64,000 nucleotides of DNA from the NCBI GenBank assembly GCA_965216135.1, contig CBDCFL010000021.1:124001-188000 (forward strand). Direction: 5' to 3'. Below the pieces are notes generated by a model. That model worked only from the letters and a program-made list of their open reading frames with translations, did not search any database and was not told the origin of the DNA. Shown here one piece after another: positions 17,104-25,738 of this stretch; the first letter of the stretch is position 1, and the number at the start of each line of letters is the position of its first letter. This stretch comes from CBDCFL01 sp965216135 (lineage in GTDB: Bacteria > Pseudomonadota > Alphaproteobacteria > Rhodobacterales > Rhodobacteraceae). The translations under genes were made by a program, and so were the position numbers.

Positions 17104-18021
17104 ATGCCCATCACCCTGCCCGAAAATCTGCCGGCCTTTGACGTTCTGACCAATGAGGGCGTGATGGTGATGTCGCAAAGCCGCGCTGCACGGCAGGACA
17201 TCAGGCCGCTGCATATCGGGCTTTTGAACCTGATGCCCAAGAAAATCCAAACCGAGAACCAGTTTGCCCGACTGATTGGCGCCACGCCTTTGCAGATCGA
17301 GCTAAGTCTGATCCGGATGAGCGAACATGAGACCAAGAATACCGCATCTGAGCACATGGGCGAGTTCTACCGCCCGTTCAGCGAAGTCAGGGACGAAAAA
17401 TTCGACGGCCTGATAATCACCGGCGCGCCGATCGAGCATCTGCCGTTTCGCGACGTCACTTATTGGGATGAACTGACTGAAGTGTTCGAGTGGACGCAAA
17501 CGCATGTGCATTCCACATTCGGCGTATGTTGGGGCGGGATGGGGATGATTTATCATTTCCATGGTGTCGACAAGCACATGCTGGACCAAAAGGCGTTCGG
17601 GTGTTTCCGTCACCAAAATCTGGCCCCTAATTCGCCCTTTCTGCGTGGATTTTCCGATGATTGCGTGATCCCGGTCAGCCGCTGGACCGAAATGCGCCAG
17701 GGCGAAATTGATGCAACCCCGGCCCTAATTCCACTGCTCGGTAGCAATGCGGTCGGGCCCTGCCTGATCCAGGATCCCGGCCATCGGGCACTCTATATTT
17801 TCAACCACTTTGAATACGACAGCGCCACGTTGAAGGAAGAATATGATCGCGACATCAAAGACGGCACGCCAATCAATGTGCCGATAAACTATTATCCCGG
17901 TGACGACCCGTCCTTAGCGCCGCAAAACCGCTGGCGCAGCCATGGGCATCTTCTTTATGGCAATTGGATCAACGAGATTTACCAATCGACACCATTTGAT
18001 CTGGACATGATTGGACGATAG
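17104..18021 (+). CDS. metA: Homoserine O-acyltransferase (predicted O-acetyltransferase)
   Basis: A 305-residue MetA-family enzyme that acylates homoserine in methionine synthesis. Starting at MPITLPENLP, numbering matches E. coli MetA: the acyl-accepting Cys is residue 142 (STFGVCWGG), and the His and Glu of the triad lie in FNHFEYD. Residue 111 is Glu (TGAPIE). Published work on this family ties Glu111 to acetyl-CoA and Gly111 to succinyl-CoA, so an acetyltransferase is predicted despite the MetA fold. An in-frame GTG at 17086 is an alternative start. No SAM riboswitch was seen upstream. A PLP trans-sulfuration gene lies nearby on the other strand. Confidence 0.93.
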   Translation: MPITLPENLPAFDVLTNEGVMVMSQSRAARQDIRPLHIGLLNLMPKKIQTENQFARLIGATPLQIELSLIRMSEHETKNTASEHMGEFYRPFSEVRDEKFDGLIITGAPIEHLPFRDVTYWDELTEVFEWTQTHVHSTFGVCWGGMGMIYHFHGVDKHMLDQKAFGCFRHQNLAPNSPFLRGFSDDCVIPVSRWTEMRQGEIDATPALIPLLGSNAVGPCLIQDPGHRALYIFNHFEYDSATLKEEYDRDIKDGTPINVPINYYPGDDPSLAPQNRWRSHGHLLYGNWINEIYQSTPFDLDMIGR

Positions 18022-18127
18022 CGCGATCCATTCACAAATCACGGCCCGGCCGCCCCGATAATGGGATCGCGAAATATTGATCAAATTAACCGCCACAGAC
18101 TTGGATCGCGGGCGCGAAAACTAATGT

Positions 18128-18148
18128 GCAACCTATAGTAGTGGTTGC
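18128..18148. promoter_or_regulatory. Inverted repeat upstream of an orphan gene
   Basis: GCAACC, nine bases, GGTTGC, about 77 bases before the TTG start at 18225. It could be an operator for this gene. No matching known site was recognised. Confidence 0.3.
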
Positions 18149-18224
18149 GCTTGGAATTACAATTTAGCAATATGCTTTGGCGAGCTGCCATTCCACACTT
18201 TCGGACCCATCAAGGAGTGCAGAT

Positions 18225-18644
18225 TTGAGCGATTTGATGCGAAAGCGTGATGACCTCGCCAGGGCGGCATTTCGTGTGCATGAAAGTGAAGAGGCAAAGC
18301 GCCCGATCATTCTGGCGATTGGTGAAATTCGGCTATGGAAGACGGTTGGCCATCTTCTGCGTTCAAGCTCTGATCTGGCCTATGCGGATTTCGCGGACCT
18401 GTCGCTGGAATTCCTTCGTGCGATCGCCCCGGATGTGATTGTGTCGCCGCTGATGTCACGCAGTTTTGACTGCCTCGATCTTGCGCAGGTCCTGCACCGA
18501 TCGGAATTTCCGGGACGCTATCGCATCGTCACCTCAGCGATCAAAAACCCCGGGGTCCTGCTCTCGGAGATCGCGGCGCAATGCCCCGGTCTTGATACCG
18601 ATGTGCTTTTGATCGGTCACAATGCCAACCTCAGCGTTCACTAA
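18225..18644 (+). CDS. Unknown protein, possible degenerate receiver-like fold
   Basis: About 139 residues starting at TTG 18225, chosen because AAGGAG lies seven bases upstream; an ATG follows at 18237. The pattern of strands and helices (RPIILAIGE, PDVIVSPLMSRSFDCLDLAQVL, YRIVTSAI, DTDVLLIGH) resembles a response-regulator receiver fold, but the acidic phosphorylation site is not evident. The 3-prime end overlaps the end of the convergent PLP-enzyme gene by four bases. No family was recognised with confidence. Confidence 0.45.
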   Translation: MSDLMRKRDDLARAAFRVHESEEAKRPIILAIGEIRLWKTVGHLLRSSSDLAYADFADLSLEFLRAIAPDVIVSPLMSRSFDCLDLAQVLHRSEFPGRYRIVTSAIKNPGVLLSEIAAQCPGLDTDVLLIGHNANLSVH

Positions 18645-19816
18645 CCACACGCAGATTGAACAGCCGCGCAGAGTTCATTGATCAGATCGTCGGCGTTTTC
18701 GACGCCCACCGAAACGCGGAAAAACCCCTCTGACAGGCCAAGTGCGGCGCGGGCATCCGGGGACAGCGCGCGATGCGACGAGCTTGCCGGATGTGACAAA
18801 GTAGTCGTGACGTCGCCAAGCGTTGGCGCAAAGGCAAGGCCGGGTGCAGCGCCAACAAGGCGGTTGGCCGCGGCGCGGCCACCGGTGATCTCAAAACTGA
18901 CCATGGTCCCGAAATTTTCGGCAAACAGCGATTTGGCGCGGCGATGATCGGGATGATCGGCGCGACCGGGGTAAATGACGCGCGTCACGCCGCCGATTTC
19001 GGCCAGCGCATCGGCAAGCATGGCTGCATTTTGGGCAGCGCGGTCGTATCTGAGATGGAACGAATACAACCCGCGCTCTGCCAGCCAGCAGTCAAAAGGG
19101 CTGGGCGTCAGGCCAAAACTGCTCACCACATCGCCAAGGCGATCGGCCACGCCTGGATCGCGGGCAGCGACATACCCGAGCGTCACATCAGAATGCCCTG
19201 CCAACAATTTTGTCACGGAATGAATGACAATATCGGCGCCGTGGTCCAACGGGCGGAATGCCCGTGGAGTCGTGAAGGTATTGTCGATGGCAAGCAGGAT
19301 CTGACGCTCGGCCGACAGTCGCGCGATTGCCGCGACATCGGCGACGCGCAGCGCCGGGTTTGACACCGCCTCAATCACGATCAGCCTCGTTTGCGGGCGG
19401 ATCGCAGCGGCGACCGCCGCAGCGCTGGTGGGATCGACCAGCGTGGTTTGCACCCCCAAACGTGGCAGTTCCTCGTTCAGCAGCCGCAGCGAGCGGCCAT
19501 AAAGCTGATCGCCCCCGATCACATGGTCGCCGGCTTTTGTCAGGCCAAGCAAAACCGCGCTGATCGCGGCCATACCGGAACCGATGATACGCCCGCGCGC
19601 GGTGCCCTCCAGCCCGTCAATGATGGCCGCCAGGCGGTCGGCATTCGGATGCCCCTCGCGCGCATAGGTGTATCCGGCAAGATCGCCGTCATAAATCGCG
19701 TCCAGCACATCCGGATTTTCGCTCAGATAGGCCGTCGCCGGCTCGATCCCGCCGACAAGCGGGCGCGATGCCTGCCCGGGCCGGCTGCCGCCTGCTAGGT
19801 TGCGCCGGACCGCCAT
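18641..19816 (-). CDS. Cys/Met metabolism PLP-dependent enzyme (cystathionine gamma-synthase / O-acetylhomoserine sulfhydrylase type)
   Basis: A 391-residue fold type I PLP enzyme. Lys203 in HSVTKLLAGHSDV binds PLP; LIVIEAVSNP and IDNTFTTP are family signatures, as is the C-terminal SHRALSPDARAALGLSEGFFRVSVGVE. These enzymes act on acyl-homoserine, cystathionine or cysteine. With the predicted O-acetylhomoserine-forming MetA nearby, a role in methionine synthesis is likely, but synthase, lyase and sulfhydrylase cannot be told apart by eye. Its start overlaps the stop of the upstream carbonic-anhydrase-like gene, in an apparent chain gmk, gamma-CA, this gene. Confidence 0.88.
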   Translation of the reverse strand: MAVRRNLAGGSRPGQASRPLVGGIEPATAYLSENPDVLDAIYDGDLAGYTYAREGHPNADRLAAIIDGLEGTARGRIIGSGMAAISAVLLGLTKAGDHVIGGDQLYGRSLRLLNEELPRLGVQTTLVDPTSAAAVAAAIRPQTRLIVIEAVSNPALRVADVAAIARLSAERQILLAIDNTFTTPRAFRPLDHGADIVIHSVTKLLAGHSDVTLGYVAARDPGVADRLGDVVSSFGLTPSPFDCWLAERGLYSFHLRYDRAAQNAAMLADALAEIGGVTRVIYPGRADHPDHRRAKSLFAENFGTMVSFEITGGRAAANRLVGAAPGLAFAPTLGDVTTTLSHPASSSHRALSPDARAALGLSEGFFRVSVGVENADDLINELCAAVQSACG

Positions 19817-20352
19817 CAGCCCTCTGTACCCGCCACCGGCACCAGCCCAGCGGCAAAGCGCGCGGCGTTTTTCTGATAATGCTCGGCGGAACCGATCAGC
19901 AGCGCACGCGCAGCGCCATCCAGTTGGCGCACTACCTTGCCCGGCACACCCATTACCAGGCTGCCATCGGGAATGACTTTGCCTTCAGTGATTAATGCCC
20001 CTGCCCCGATCAAACAGCCTTGCCCGATGACCGCGCCGTTCAGAACAGTTGCGCCCATGCCGATCAGGGATCCCGCGCCTATCGTACAGCCGTGCAGCAT
20101 GGCCTTGTGGCCAATGGTGCAATTCGCGCCGATCGCAAGCGGATAGCCCATATCCGTGTGCAGCACGCAGTTTTCCTGAATATTGCTGCCCTGGCCAACA
20201 TCCAAGAGCTCGTTATCGCCACGCAGCGTTGCGCCAAACCAAACTGAGACCTGCGCGCCCAGCCTGACCCTGCCAATCACATTGGCATCCGGCGCGATCC
20301 ATGCGGATGGGGCAATCTCCGGCGACACATCATCAAGCGCGTAAATCGTCAT
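19816..20352 (-). CDS. Gamma-carbonic anhydrase family protein
   Basis: A 178-residue left-handed beta-helix protein (hexapeptide repeats from about residue 18 to 125) of the gamma-carbonic anhydrase family. It has the expected metal-binding histidines: the H of NCVLHTDMGYP, and the HKAMLHG pair. Related bacterial proteins (YrdA/PaaY-like) bind metal, though carbonic anhydrase activity is often weak or absent. It overlaps gmk by four bases upstream and the PLP enzyme by one base downstream. Confidence 0.88.
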   Translation of the reverse strand: MTIYALDDVSPEIAPSAWIAPDANVIGRVRLGAQVSVWFGATLRGDNELLDVGQGSNIQENCVLHTDMGYPLAIGANCTIGHKAMLHGCTIGAGSLIGMGATVLNGAVIGQGCLIGAGALITEGKVIPDGSLVMGVPGKVVRQLDGAARALLIGSAEHYQKNAARFAAGLVPVAGTEG

Positions 20353-20990
20353 GTCCGGTCCTTGAATTCGCGATCAAGTGCGCGCACAAAATCGTTCAGG
20401 CCCAAACGGCGTTCGCGGCGTGATCTTTCGGCGATCAGGATCGCGCGCAGGTCGTGTTCGGTGTCGCCGAGGTCTTGGTTGATCAGGACATAATCATATT
20501 CCGCCCAATGGCTGATTTCGGATTGGCTTTTTTGCATTCGCCCCGCGATCACATCATCACTGTCTTGTCCACGGCCTCGCAAGCGCTGCTCAAGGTCGGA
20601 TATCGACGGCGGCAGAATGAAAATCGACACGACATCCTGACCAAGCGATGAGTTTCGAATTTGCTGGCCGCCCTGCCAGTCAATATCAAAGAGCGTGTCC
20701 AGACCCTGCGCCATGGCCGCCTCGACCGGAGCTTTTGGCGAGCCATACAGATTGCCAAATACCTCGGCATGTTCGAGCATTTCGCCGTCTGCGATCATTT
20801 GTTCAAACTGGTTGCGGGCAACAAAATGATATTCGCGCCCGTCCGCCTCGCCGGGTCTGGGTTTTCGCGTGGTGGCGGAAATGGAAAACTGAATGCCCGG
20901 ATCCCAATCCCTCAGACGACGGGACAGTGTCGATTTTCCGGCACCTGACGGCGAGGATATGATCAGCAAGAGCCCGCGGCGGTCGGCCAT
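20349..20990 (-). CDS. gmk: Guanylate kinase
   Basis: A 213-residue enzyme phosphorylating GMP to GDP. It has a P-loop SSPSGAGKSTLS (about residues 12-23), the GMP-binding segment SISATTRKPRPGEADGREYHFV, and the lid FILPPS. Normal length. It lies three bases downstream of yicC, the common alphaproteobacterial pairing, and overlaps the gamma-carbonic anhydrase gene. Confidence 0.97.
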   Translation of the reverse strand: MADRRGLLLIISSPSGAGKSTLSRRLRDWDPGIQFSISATTRKPRPGEADGREYHFVARNQFEQMIADGEMLEHAEVFGNLYGSPKAPVEAAMAQGLDTLFDIDWQGGQQIRNSSLGQDVVSIFILPPSISDLEQRLRGRGQDSDDVIAGRMQKSQSEISHWAEYDYVLINQDLGDTEHDLRAILIAERSRRERRLGLNDFVRALDREFKDRT

Positions 20991-20993
20991 TCA

Positions 20994-21896
20994 TCACTCC
21001 ACGTTCTGAACCTGCTCGCGCATCTGATCTATGACCGCCTTCAGGTCAAGCCCGATCCGCGTCAGCGCTAGTGACTGAGATTTGGAGCATAAGGTGTTGG
21101 CTTCGCGATTGAATTCCTGGGTCAAAAAGTCAAGTTTACGACCAACCGGACCGTTGACAGCCAATTGATCGCGTGCCTGCGCGACATGGGCCGTCAGGCG
21201 ATCCAGCTCTTCGGTGACATCCGCCTTGACCGCCAAAAGCGCCAGTTCCTGCGCCACCCGGTCGGGGTCGCCACCTTGGACGTTGTCAAGCACGCGCGCC
21301 AGGTTGGCTTGCAGGGTTTCGGCCATGTCACTGGCGCGCTCGGTGGCGGCCTTGCTTGCCGATTGCGTCAACGTAGCGATCTGATCGAGCTGGCCGGTGA
21401 TTATCTCGGCAAGTTTGGCGCCTTCAGCCGCGCGCGCAACATCAAATTCGACCAGCAGTGACGCTGCCTGCTCGCAGAGAGGCGCGACCAGTGCCTTTGC
21501 CTGCGCCGCCGCGCCGCCAGAGGCCAGCGCCGATTGCCGGCAGAGCGCCAAAACATCTGTTGCCCGGCTCGACGCCAGGCTCAGGCCATGGGCTTCGGCT
21601 GCCTCGACTTCGATGCGACTAACCGCGTTCAGCGCGGCGTCAAGTTGGGCGGCATCGATCTGCAAGGCTTCGACGTCGCCATCTTCGCGCGACAATCTGA
21701 TCGACAAGGTGACCGAGCCGCGGGCGATCTTGTTGCGCAACATTTCGCGCAGCTTGGGTTCGAGTCCTTCGATCCAGTCGGGAATGCGCAGCCTGATGTC
21801 CAGGCCCCGGCCATTGAGCGAACGCAGATCGGCGGTCCATTTCCAAACGCCAATTTCGCCCGTGCCCGAGGCGTATCCGGTCATCGATCTGGTCAT
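20994..21896 (-). CDS. yicC: YicC family endoribonuclease
   Basis: A 300-residue member of the YicC/YloC family, RNA-degrading proteins conserved next to gmk. The N-terminus MTRSMTGYASGTGEIG and C-terminal FLTQEFNREANTLCSKS are diagnostic; the second contains conserved acidic and Asn residues of the metal site. Full length. It is divergent from a PAS-domain gene with a large palindrome between them. Confidence 0.95.
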   Translation of the reverse strand: MTRSMTGYASGTGEIGVWKWTADLRSLNGRGLDIRLRIPDWIEGLEPKLREMLRNKIARGSVTLSIRLSREDGDVEALQIDAAQLDAALNAVSRIEVEAAEAHGLSLASSRATDVLALCRQSALASGGAAAQAKALVAPLCEQAASLLVEFDVARAAEGAKLAEIITGQLDQIATLTQSASKAATERASDMAETLQANLARVLDNVQGGDPDRVAQELALLAVKADVTEELDRLTAHVAQARDQLAVNGPVGRKLDFLTQEFNREANTLCSKSQSLALTRIGLDLKAVIDQMREQVQNVE

Positions 21897-21951
21897 CGGC
21901 AGTTAACCAATAGTATCATTTTCGCCCCAATCACGCCCGATTTATGCCACA

Positions 21952-21987
21952 TTAACCCGTGGGTAAGTTGTCTTACGATAGGGTTAA
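21952..21987. promoter_or_regulatory. Nested palindrome between yicC and the PAS-domain gene
   Basis: TTAACCC and GGGTTAA arms (21952-21958, 21981-21987) enclose a second perfect inverted repeat, GTAAG-TTGT-CTTAC (21963-21976). It lies 55 bases from the yicC start and about 110 from the PAS gene. The TTAA-containing arms faintly recall CtrA half-sites, but the spacing is not the TTAA-N7-TTAA of CtrA. Confidence 0.5.
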
Positions 21988-22098
21988 CACCAGCCCATCA
22001 CTAGGACAACGCGATCAGATCGAGCCCGTAACGAGTGAAATCTTTTGCAAATGGCAGAGCGGCGCGTTTGCTGCAATGTCTGCCAAAGGGGTGAAATA

Positions 22099-22719
22099 AT
22101 GTTGTATTCAGCCATTTCTCAGGTCGAAGGATATTGGCAAGGGCTATATCGCGATGGCACAGTTCCGCCCAGATCGGCGGTTGATCCGCGCGGCATGGAT
22201 CAGGTGCTGGAATTTGCCTGTTTGCTGGAGCGTATCGCGCCGGGCGTGGGCCGTATTCGCCTGGCGGGAATGCATTTCAATGATTTGATGGGCATGGAAG
22301 TGCGCGGCATGCCGTTAACGGCGATGTTCGTGCCCGCGGCGCGCGCAACAATTACCCAGGCGATTGAATCGGTTTGCGGCGGCCCCTGCCTTGCCGATCT
22401 GTCGCTCATCTCCGAGGCCGGGCCCGGTCGTGGTCAGTTGAGCGCCCGGTTGTTTCTGGCCCCGCTCACCTGTGAAAAAGGCAAGGTCAACCGCATCCTG
22501 GGATGTCTGCAGACCCATGGCCAGATCGGCCGTACGCCCAGACGGTTTGACCAAGCGGAATGCCAGACCCGGTGCCTGGGCACGCGCAATTTTGCCGCAA
22601 GTGAGGCGGAAAATGTGCGCCGCGTAGCATTTGCCGAGGAGCGCGCCGGTTTCAATCACCAAACGCGCCCGCCTAGCGGTGAACACCCGCATCTGCGCCT
22701 GGTTCACAGCGCCGACTGA
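22099..22719 (+). CDS. PAS domain-containing protein (PAS_5 type)
   Basis: A 206-residue protein from ATG 22099 (AAGGGGTGAAATA upstream; an earlier ATG at 22045 lacks a site). Residues 5-135 fit the PAS_5 family of alphaproteobacteria: a WQGLYRDGTVPPRSAVDPRGM opening, IRLAGMHFNDLMGMEVRGMPL in the core, and a late strand FLAPLTCEKGKVNRILGCLQT. No kinase, cyclase or DNA-binding output domain is attached; the C-terminal 60 residues are polar and probably flexible. It may be a stand-alone sensor or interaction module. The ligand is unknown. Confidence 0.8.
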   Translation: MLYSAISQVEGYWQGLYRDGTVPPRSAVDPRGMDQVLEFACLLERIAPGVGRIRLAGMHFNDLMGMEVRGMPLTAMFVPAARATITQAIESVCGGPCLADLSLISEAGPGRGQLSARLFLAPLTCEKGKVNRILGCLQTHGQIGRTPRRFDQAECQTRCLGTRNFAASEAENVRRVAFAEERAGFNHQTRPPSGEHPHLRLVHSAD

Positions 22720-22751
22720 GCCATCGGTTCGCGCGCCTATCTTTTCCCGGC

Positions 22752-24119
22752 TCAGATCGCGGCTTTCGCCCATTTGTCGCGCCGGGCCGACAATTCCTGG
22801 GCCACCAAAAACGCCAGTTCCAGCGACTGACTGGCATTCAGGCGGGGATCACAGGCGGTGTGATAGCGGTCTGACAAATCCTCATCGGTCACGGCGCGAA
22901 CGCCGCCGGTGCATTCGGTCACATCCTTGCCGGTCATCTCGAAATGCACACCGCCGGGGATGGTTCCCTCGGCCTTGTGCACCGCAAAGAACTCGCGCAC
23001 CTCGCGCAGGACCGAATCAAAGGGCCGGGTCTTATAGCCGGATGACGATTTGATTGTGTTGCCGTGCATCGCGTCGCAGGTCCACAAAACCTCGGCACCT
23101 TCCTCTTTGACCGCCCGGATCAGCCGCGGCAGATGCTCGCCAACCGAGCCAGCGCCAAACCGCGCGATCAAGGTCAGCCGTCCCGGTTCGTTTTCAGGGT
23201 TCAGCCGGGCCATCAGAGCCTTCAGGTGATCGCTGGTCAGGCTCGGTCCACATTTCAGACCGATCGGATTTTGCACGCCACGGGCGAATTCGACATGCGC
23301 GCCGTCGGGCTGGCGGGTGCGGTCGCCGATCCAGATCAGATGGCCAGAGCCGGCAACCGGCAGGCCGGTTGTCGAATCGATGCGGCAGAGCGCCTCTTCG
23401 TATTCCAGCAGCAGCGCCTCGTGGCTGGTGTAGAAATCAACCGATTGCAGGGTATGGGCCGCGTCGTCGGACACACCGGCTGCGCGCATGAAATCCAGTG
23501 TGTCAGAAATCCGGTTGGCCAGGCCGCGATATTTTTCCGCCTCGTCCTGATCGGTGAAACCAAGCGTCCAGGCATGAACCTGGTGCACATCGGCGTAACC
23601 GCCGGTCGAAAATGCCCGCAGCAAATTCAGCGTCGCCGCCGCCTGCATATAGGCCTGCAGCATCCGTTGCGGGTCCGGTTCGCGTTCCGCCCTGGTAAAG
23701 TCAATTCCGTTGATGATGTCGCCGCGATAGCTGGGCAATTCGGTTCCCGATTGAATTTCCATCGGTGCCGAGCGCGGTTTTGCCATTTGCCCGGCGATGC
23801 GGCCGACCTTGATGACCGGCACTTTGGCACCATAGGTCAGCACCATCGCCATCTGCAGCATCACCTTGAATGTGTCACGAATGCTGTCGGCGGAAAATTC
23901 GGCGAAACTTTCGGCGCAATCGCCGCCTTGCAACAAAAATGCCTCACCGCGCGCGGCCTGGCCAAGTTGCGCCTTGAGGCGGCGCGCCTCGCCGGCAAAG
24001 ACCAGCGGGGGATAACTTGCCAGTTTTTGCTCTACATCTTGCAACGCGGCCGGGTCCAGATAGTCGGGCATCTGGATGCGTGGCTTGCGCCGCCAGTCCG
24101 ATTTCGCCCAATCGCCCAT
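22752..24119 (-). CDS. aroG: Class II 3-deoxy-7-phosphoheptulonate synthase (DAHP synthase)
   Basis: A 455-residue enzyme that condenses phosphoenolpyruvate and erythrose 4-phosphate, the first step of aromatic amino acid synthesis. It is the class II (plant-like) type common in alphaproteobacteria, shown by WRRKPRIQMPDY at the start, LLQGGDCAESF near residue 62, FDRPFD-like segments, and the metal Cys and His in WTCDAMHGNTIKSS. Full length. Stand-alone, facing a GlxA-type regulator. Confidence 0.96.
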   Translation of the reverse strand: MGDWAKSDWRRKPRIQMPDYLDPAALQDVEQKLASYPPLVFAGEARRLKAQLGQAARGEAFLLQGGDCAESFAEFSADSIRDTFKVMLQMAMVLTYGAKVPVIKVGRIAGQMAKPRSAPMEIQSGTELPSYRGDIINGIDFTRAEREPDPQRMLQAYMQAAATLNLLRAFSTGGYADVHQVHAWTLGFTDQDEAEKYRGLANRISDTLDFMRAAGVSDDAAHTLQSVDFYTSHEALLLEYEEALCRIDSTTGLPVAGSGHLIWIGDRTRQPDGAHVEFARGVQNPIGLKCGPSLTSDHLKALMARLNPENEPGRLTLIARFGAGSVGEHLPRLIRAVKEEGAEVLWTCDAMHGNTIKSSSGYKTRPFDSVLREVREFFAVHKAEGTIPGGVHFEMTGKDVTECTGGVRAVTDEDLSDRYHTACDPRLNASQSLELAFLVAQELSARRDKWAKAAI

Positions 24120-24311
24120 GGTTCTGCTCCGGTCTCTTCACCCAACGCATGGCTTATAGGCAAACGAGGTGCGGGCGCAAACCCTGGGCGAGCCGCAATC
24201 ATGAATTTTGTTCGAAAACGCATCAACGGGCTACACGCTGCTTGAACCTGAAATGAAAAAGCTATTTGGTGCCGGACAGGCTGGCAGAAAGCCGAGACAG
24301 GAGACACCCAT

Positions 24312-25364
24312 GTGATTGCGTCTTCGCCGACATCCGCACCGGACAGAACCAAAAAGCATTTTGTATTCGTGCTTCTGGATCAGTTTACATTGCTGAGCTT
24401 TGCCTGCGCATTGGACAGCCTGCGCATCGCCAACCGCGCAATCGGGCGCGAGGCATATTCCTGGCGCCTCATCGGTGAAGGCGGCGACATTGCGGTTTGT
24501 TCGACCGGCACGACGTTCAAGCTGGACGGCGACCTGGAGGAGGTTCCGCGCAATCACACCATCGTCGTTTGTGGCGGCATCGGCATCGCACTGGCGTCCA
24601 CAAAAAAAGTGCTCAATTGGCTCAGGCGCGAGGCCCGCCGCGGTCCGTCGATCGCGGGCCTGTGCACGGCTGCACAGACGTTGGCGACCGCCGGTCTGCT
24701 TGACGGCAAGCGCGCCACCATTCACTGGGAAAATCAGGATAGCTTTGCCGAGGAATTTGAGCATGTGAACCTGACCAAGTCGGTGTTCACCGTGGACGGC
24801 AATCGCATGACGACGGCGGGCGGAACTGCGTCGATCGATTTGATGCTCAAGCTGATTGCCGATGATCACGGCGAGGAAATTGCCAATGTGGTGGCCGATC
24901 AGCTGATCTATTCGTCGATCCGAACCGATCAGGACACCCAGCGCCTTTCGGTGCCGACGCGCATCGGCGTGCGCCACCCGAAACTTTCAAACGTCATTCA
25001 GATAATGGAACAGAATATCGAAGAACCGATCAGCCCGTCGATCCTGGCTTCTGATGTCGGGATGTCGACGCGCCAGTTGGAACGCCTGTTCCGGCGCTAT
25101 CTGAACCGCAGTCCCAAGCGTTATTATATGGAACTCAGGCTGCAGAAGGCGCGAAATCTGCTGATGCAGACGGATATGAGCGTGATCAACGTCGCGCTGG
25201 CCTGCGGTTTCGCCTCGCCGTCGCATTTTTCCAAATGCTACCGGGCGCATTATGACACCACGCCCTATCGCGAACGCGGCTCGCATGCGGCGGGATCACC
25301 GTTTGAGCTTACGATGTCTCGGGCGAGAGCAGTTCAACTTCGCGCCCCTCGCGTACTGCGGTGA
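24312..25364 (+). CDS. GlxA-type transcriptional regulator (DJ-1/PfpI plus AraC DNA-binding)
   Basis: About 350 residues from GTG 24312. The N-terminal 190 residues form a DJ-1/PfpI amidotransferase-like domain with a Cys in the nucleophile-elbow position (AGLCTAAQTLATAGLLDGKRATIHW). Residues 215-320 form the AraC/XylS double helix-turn-helix (LASDVGMSTRQLERLFRRYLNRSPKRYYMELRLQKARNLL). The family includes regulators of carnitine and glycine betaine catabolism (CdhR/GbdR), but the inducer here is not evident. The last 56 bases overlap the convergent hisI gene. Confidence 0.88.
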   Translation: MIASSPTSAPDRTKKHFVFVLLDQFTLLSFACALDSLRIANRAIGREAYSWRLIGEGGDIAVCSTGTTFKLDGDLEEVPRNHTIVVCGGIGIALASTKKVLNWLRREARRGPSIAGLCTAAQTLATAGLLDGKRATIHWENQDSFAEEFEHVNLTKSVFTVDGNRMTTAGGTASIDLMLKLIADDHGEEIANVVADQLIYSSIRTDQDTQRLSVPTRIGVRHPKLSNVIQIMEQNIEEPISPSILASDVGMSTRQLERLFRRYLNRSPKRYYMELRLQKARNLLMQTDMSVINVALACGFASPSHFSKCYRAHYDTTPYRERGSHAAGSPFELTMSRARAVQLRAPRVLR

Positions 25365-25671
25365 AAAAACAGCTGCGCCGGTTGGTGTGACAGGCCGGCC
25401 CGGTTTGCCGCACTAGAACGACCAAGCTGTCGCGGTCGCAATCGATGCGCATCTCCACCAGTTCCTGGCGGTGCCCGCTGGTCTGGCCTTTGACCCAGAA
25501 TTCATTGCGTGACCGGGACCAATAGGTAACCTGACCGGTGGTCAGCGTGCGCCGCACTGCATCCGCATTCATCCAGGCCAGCATCAGAATTTCCAGTGAC
25601 TCGGCGTCCTGGGCCACCACCGGGATCAGTCCGGCATCGTTATATATCAGCTTGTCCGGCTCAAACTTCAT
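25309..25671 (-). CDS. hisI: Phosphoribosyl-AMP cyclohydrolase
   Basis: A 120-residue enzyme opening the purine ring of phosphoribosyl-AMP in histidine synthesis. Metal and catalytic motifs: WSRSRNEFWVKGQTSGH, EMRIDCDRDSLVVLV and GPACHTNRRSCFF, with the three conserved cysteines. It is the stand-alone form without HisE. Its 3-prime end lies inside the end of the GlxA-type gene on the other strand. Confidence 0.96.
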   Translation of the reverse strand: MKFEPDKLIYNDAGLIPVVAQDAESLEILMLAWMNADAVRRTLTTGQVTYWSRSRNEFWVKGQTSGHRQELVEMRIDCDRDSLVVLVRQTGPACHTNRRSCFFTAVREGREVELLSPETS

Positions 25672-25738
25672 TGCATATCTCTTTTCAAGGCCAGCTTCGC
25701 GGCCTATCTATGCGATTTGGAGCAACTGAGAAACCGCC

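Noticed and set aside
18070..18095. FNR-like site (TTGATCAA) downstream of metA
   Set aside because: The half-sites touch without the four-base spacer of a true FNR/Dnr site.
23064..24245. Long plus-strand frame opposite the DAHP synthase gene
   Set aside because: Shadow frame; composition is atypical and the minus strand encodes an intact enzyme.
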